Origin: Desulfofustis sp964433645
GTDB taxonomy: Bacteria > Desulfobacterota > Desulfobulbia > Desulfobulbales > Desulfocapsaceae
Assembly: GCA_964433645.1 (NCBI GenBank)
Contig: CAYSSK010000023.1
Location: 1-42,754, forward strand
Direction of reading: 5' to 3'
DNA: 42,754 bases
The position numbers were made by a program, and so were the translations under genes. Numbering within the stretch: position 1 is the first letter of the stretch; each line of letters opens with the position of its first letter. Positions 40,904 through 42,754 of this stretch are shown in pieces. The notes beneath the pieces were generated by a model. That model was not told the origin of the DNA and ran no database searches. It saw only the letters and a program-made list of their open reading frames with translations.

Positions 40904-41806
40904 ATGGAAGATCTGACCACCGATACCCCGCCGGCAAGCGGCGCCGATTCGGCGCCGCTGTTCGATGAGAGGCAGGACACCGGGCGACTGCAGGAAATTG
41001 CCGAAGGCACCTGGTTTCCGGCGGTCGTTCATCAGGAGCTGGAGGATGAGCCCGAGTTCGTGCTCCAGATCGATTCCTTCAATCTCTGGTACGGCTCGAC
41101 CCAGGCCCTGTTCGATGTCTCGCTGAAGATCCCGAAAGGCAAGGTGACCGCACTGATCGGGCCGTCCGGTTGCGGCAAATCGACGCTGCTGCGCAGTGTC
41201 AACCGGCTCAACGACCTGGTCGATTCGGTTCGGGTCAGTGGTTCGATGGCCCTGTACGGTGATTCGATTTACGATCCCGGCGTCGATGTGATCGAACTAC
41301 GCAAGCGCATGGGGATGGTGGCCCAGAAGCCGAACCCCTTTCCGATGAGCATCTACGAAAATGTCGTCTACCCGCTGCGCATCGACGGCATTCGTGATCA
41401 TGCCCTGCTCGACCAGGTTTGCGAGCAGTCCTTGCGGGGGGCCGCGCTCTGGCAGGAAGCGAAGGACCGGCTCGATCAGAGTGCGCTCGGTCTGTCGGGA
41501 GGCCAGCAGCAGCGGCTCTGCGTCGCCCGGGCGATAGCCGCCGAACCGGAGATGCTGTTGATGGACGAACCCTGTTCCGCACTGGACCCCATCGCCACCA
41601 GCAAAATCGAGGATCTCATCGATTCGCTGCGCGGCGAGTACACCATCCTGATCGTCACCCATAATATGCAGCAGGCATCGAGGGTCAGTGATTACACCGC
41701 ATTTATGTACCTCGGGCAGCTGGTTGAATATGGTCCGACCAACACCATGTTCAAAAAACCGAAGCTGCGGGAAACCGAGGATTATATAACCGGCCGATTC
41801 GGCTGA
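40904..41806 (+). CDS. pstB: Phosphate ABC transporter ATP-binding protein PstB
   Basis: A 300-aa ATPase. Walker A is GPSGCGKST, the signature is LSGGQQQRLCVARAIA, Walker B is EMLLMDEPCSALDP, and the switch His is in ILIVTHNMQQA. VSGSMALYGDSIYDP and GMVAQKPNPFPMSIYENV are PstB-specific. About 50 acidic residues precede the usual start, longer than most PstB. ATG 40904 follows CGGAGCGAC, 19 nt after the pstA stop. Confidence 0.95.
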   Translation: MEDLTTDTPPASGADSAPLFDERQDTGRLQEIAEGTWFPAVVHQELEDEPEFVLQIDSFNLWYGSTQALFDVSLKIPKGKVTALIGPSGCGKSTLLRSVNRLNDLVDSVRVSGSMALYGDSIYDPGVDVIELRKRMGMVAQKPNPFPMSIYENVVYPLRIDGIRDHALLDQVCEQSLRGAALWQEAKDRLDQSALGLSGGQQQRLCVARAIAAEPEMLLMDEPCSALDPIATSKIEDLIDSLRGEYTILIVTHNMQQASRVSDYTAFMYLGQLVEYGPTNTMFKKPKLRETEDYITGRFG

Positions 41807-41858
41807 TTGTGCAGAGGAAGATGTTAAAATAAATACGAGAAAACGGAGAATGAAGACA

Positions 41859-42356
41859 ATGAAAAAGGTACTCGCGACGGCAATCGTCGCCACCACTTTG
41901 GCCTTCGGCAGTGGCTGCAGCACCGCCGTATCCCAGGACACCAAGGCAGCAGCCGCGCAGCAGAGCAGTTATGCCCGCGACGGATTCGAGACCCGGATGG
42001 AAGACGGACGATTGTGGATTTTTCAGACCGCCAGCAAGGATCTCGCCAAATTCGACGAGCACGGCGAACTGGCCAAACACGTGATCAGGCCGGGTGCCGG
42101 CCCGGGCCGTATCACCGTCAAGGCGCCGGATACGGAAACCCTTGATGCGTATCTGCTGTCTCGTCCCGGTTTTGTCACCAGAATTGAAGATGGCCGCCTC
42201 TGGGTATTCAAAAGCGGCTCCGACGAGTTTAAAAAATTTACCGAGCACGGCGAACTGGCCAAGCACATTATCCGTCCCGGTGCAGGCCCCAACGGAATGA
42301 CCGTCAAGTCGCCGGATGCGGAAACCCTGGATGCGTATCTAACCGCGCTTAAATAG
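41859..42356 (+). CDS. Lipoprotein with two tandem 60-residue repeats
   Basis: A 165-aa protein with a lipobox-like N-terminus: hydrophobic core (VLATAIVATTLAFG) followed by SGCST. After an Ala/Gln-rich linker come two copies of one unit. The first has GFETRMEDGRLWIFQTASKD and ELAKHVIRPGAGP; the second has GFVTRIEDGRLWVFKSGSDE and ELAKHIIRPGAGP. Each closes with ETLDAYL. The family is not known to me. GGAG at 41845 is well spaced for ATG 41859; ATG 41850 is also open. It stands between pstB and phoU, so it may be a phosphate-linked envelope protein. Confidence 0.75.
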   Translation: MKKVLATAIVATTLAFGSGCSTAVSQDTKAAAAQQSSYARDGFETRMEDGRLWIFQTASKDLAKFDEHGELAKHVIRPGAGPGRITVKAPDTETLDAYLLSRPGFVTRIEDGRLWVFKSGSDEFKKFTEHGELAKHIIRPGAGPNGMTVKSPDAETLDAYLTALK

Positions 42357-42431
42357 CGCTGTCGGTGCCGAAGACGGTGAACTAACCAAAGCAACGATGT
42401 CGCGGTCATCCCTTGTCTCAGGAGCAGTGTA

Positions 42432-42754
42432 ATGTCAAAGATATTTATTCGGGAAATCGACAAGCTGAAAAAACAACTGGTCTGTCTGTTCCGGCTTGTC
42501 GAAAAGAATTACGCCCTGGCCATGCAGGCCCTGGACGAGGGGGGACTCGACATCGTTCGCCAGGTGTATAAGGGCGAGCAGAAAATCGATGAAAAACGCA
42601 TCGACATTCAGGAAGAATGTTATAAGATCGTGGCCTTGCACCAGCCGGTGGCTTTCGATCTGCGCTTTATCATGGCCACCTGGAAATTCAACAACGACCT
42701 GGAGCGCATCGCCGATCTGGCCGTCGGCATCGCCGATCGCTGCGAATCGCTCGC
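42432..42754 (+). CDS. phoU: PhoU, phosphate signalling protein (partial)
   Basis: The first 107 codons are in the window; the rest is cut off. MSKIFIREIDKLKKQLVCLF and the PhoU repeat with GEQKIDEKRIDIQEECYKIVALHQP then FDLRFIMATWKFNNDLERIADLAVGIADR are typical. The D/E-rich helices bind metal in known PhoU. It modulates PstB and the PhoR-type kinase so that phosphate uptake is held back in rich medium. ATG 42432 follows CAGGAGCAG. Confidence 0.92.
   Translation, partial: MSKIFIREIDKLKKQLVCLFRLVEKNYALAMQALDEGGLDIVRQVYKGEQKIDEKRIDIQEECYKIVALHQPVAFDLRFIMATWKFNNDLERIADLAVGIADRCESL

Noticed and set aside
39814..41010. 398-aa minus-strand open frame
   Set aside because: Antisense to pstA and pstB, both of which have clear family motifs.

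Overview
The window (42,754 bp) looks like the chromosome of an anaerobic Gram-negative bacterium, most likely a Desulfobacterota member of the Desulfobulbales type. This is inferred from the gene mix: paired NapC/ImcH-like multihaem cytochromes, DUF169 proteins, a CODH/ACS-type Fe-S domain protein, a TRAP transporter, outer-membrane efflux genes, and a SelW-like gene read through an in-frame UGA. No rRNA, tRNA or CRISPR array was seen. Most genes are on the + strand.

Region 1 (253-4998) is a run of small thiol, metal and selenium proteins: a CxxC thioredoxin-like protein, a DGC zinc-binding protein, a CDF cation exporter, a 49-aa helical protein, a selenoprotein W-like protein with a SECIS-like hairpin, a DUF169 protein and a periplasmic rhodanese. 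It ends in eroded remnants of an arsR and a universal stress gene, an old partial copy of the arsenic block further on. Region 2 (5286-11026) has an FtsH-type membrane protease directly before a six-haem membrane cytochrome, a second homologous cytochrome, and a Cys-rich MerR regulator.

Region 3 (11147-20535) is an arsenic-resistance island: ACR3 arsenite exporter and arsR (minus strand), an AhpD-ArsD fusion with a second arsR (plus strand) between two direct copies of a 120-nt repeat, a universal stress protein, an IS remnant that appears to have cut an FmdE-like gene with its MarR regulator, then a third arsR overlapping arsA. ArsD should hand arsenite to ArsA, and ACR3 provides the membrane pore. 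A DUF4405 membrane protein and a ferredoxin lie convergent to arsA. Region 4 (21019-28664) holds a Spy/CpxP-like periplasmic protein, a TolC-MFP-RND tripartite pump and an Fe-S protein.

Region 5 (28665-34790) has a gene-poor stretch, a second DUF169 protein, a DctP-DctQ-DctM TRAP transporter and a DUF4143 ATPase. Region 6 (35351-42754, end cut by the window) is a phosphate operon: pstS, an oversized pstC with a beta-propeller-like insert, an oversized pstA with a coiled coil, pstB, a repeat lipoprotein and phoU.

A family of intergenic repeats recurs at 1-88, 12768-12887, 14247-14370, 16887-16998 and 29425-29615. The copies share a 3' end (GATTTTCATATAAA or a close variant); complete copies start with ATGAAAATCGGC and end with its complement, but the interiors differ. 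The points most worth following are the UGA-containing SelW gene, the AhpD-ArsD fusion, the repeat family, and the FtsH/CX3CH-cytochrome cluster.
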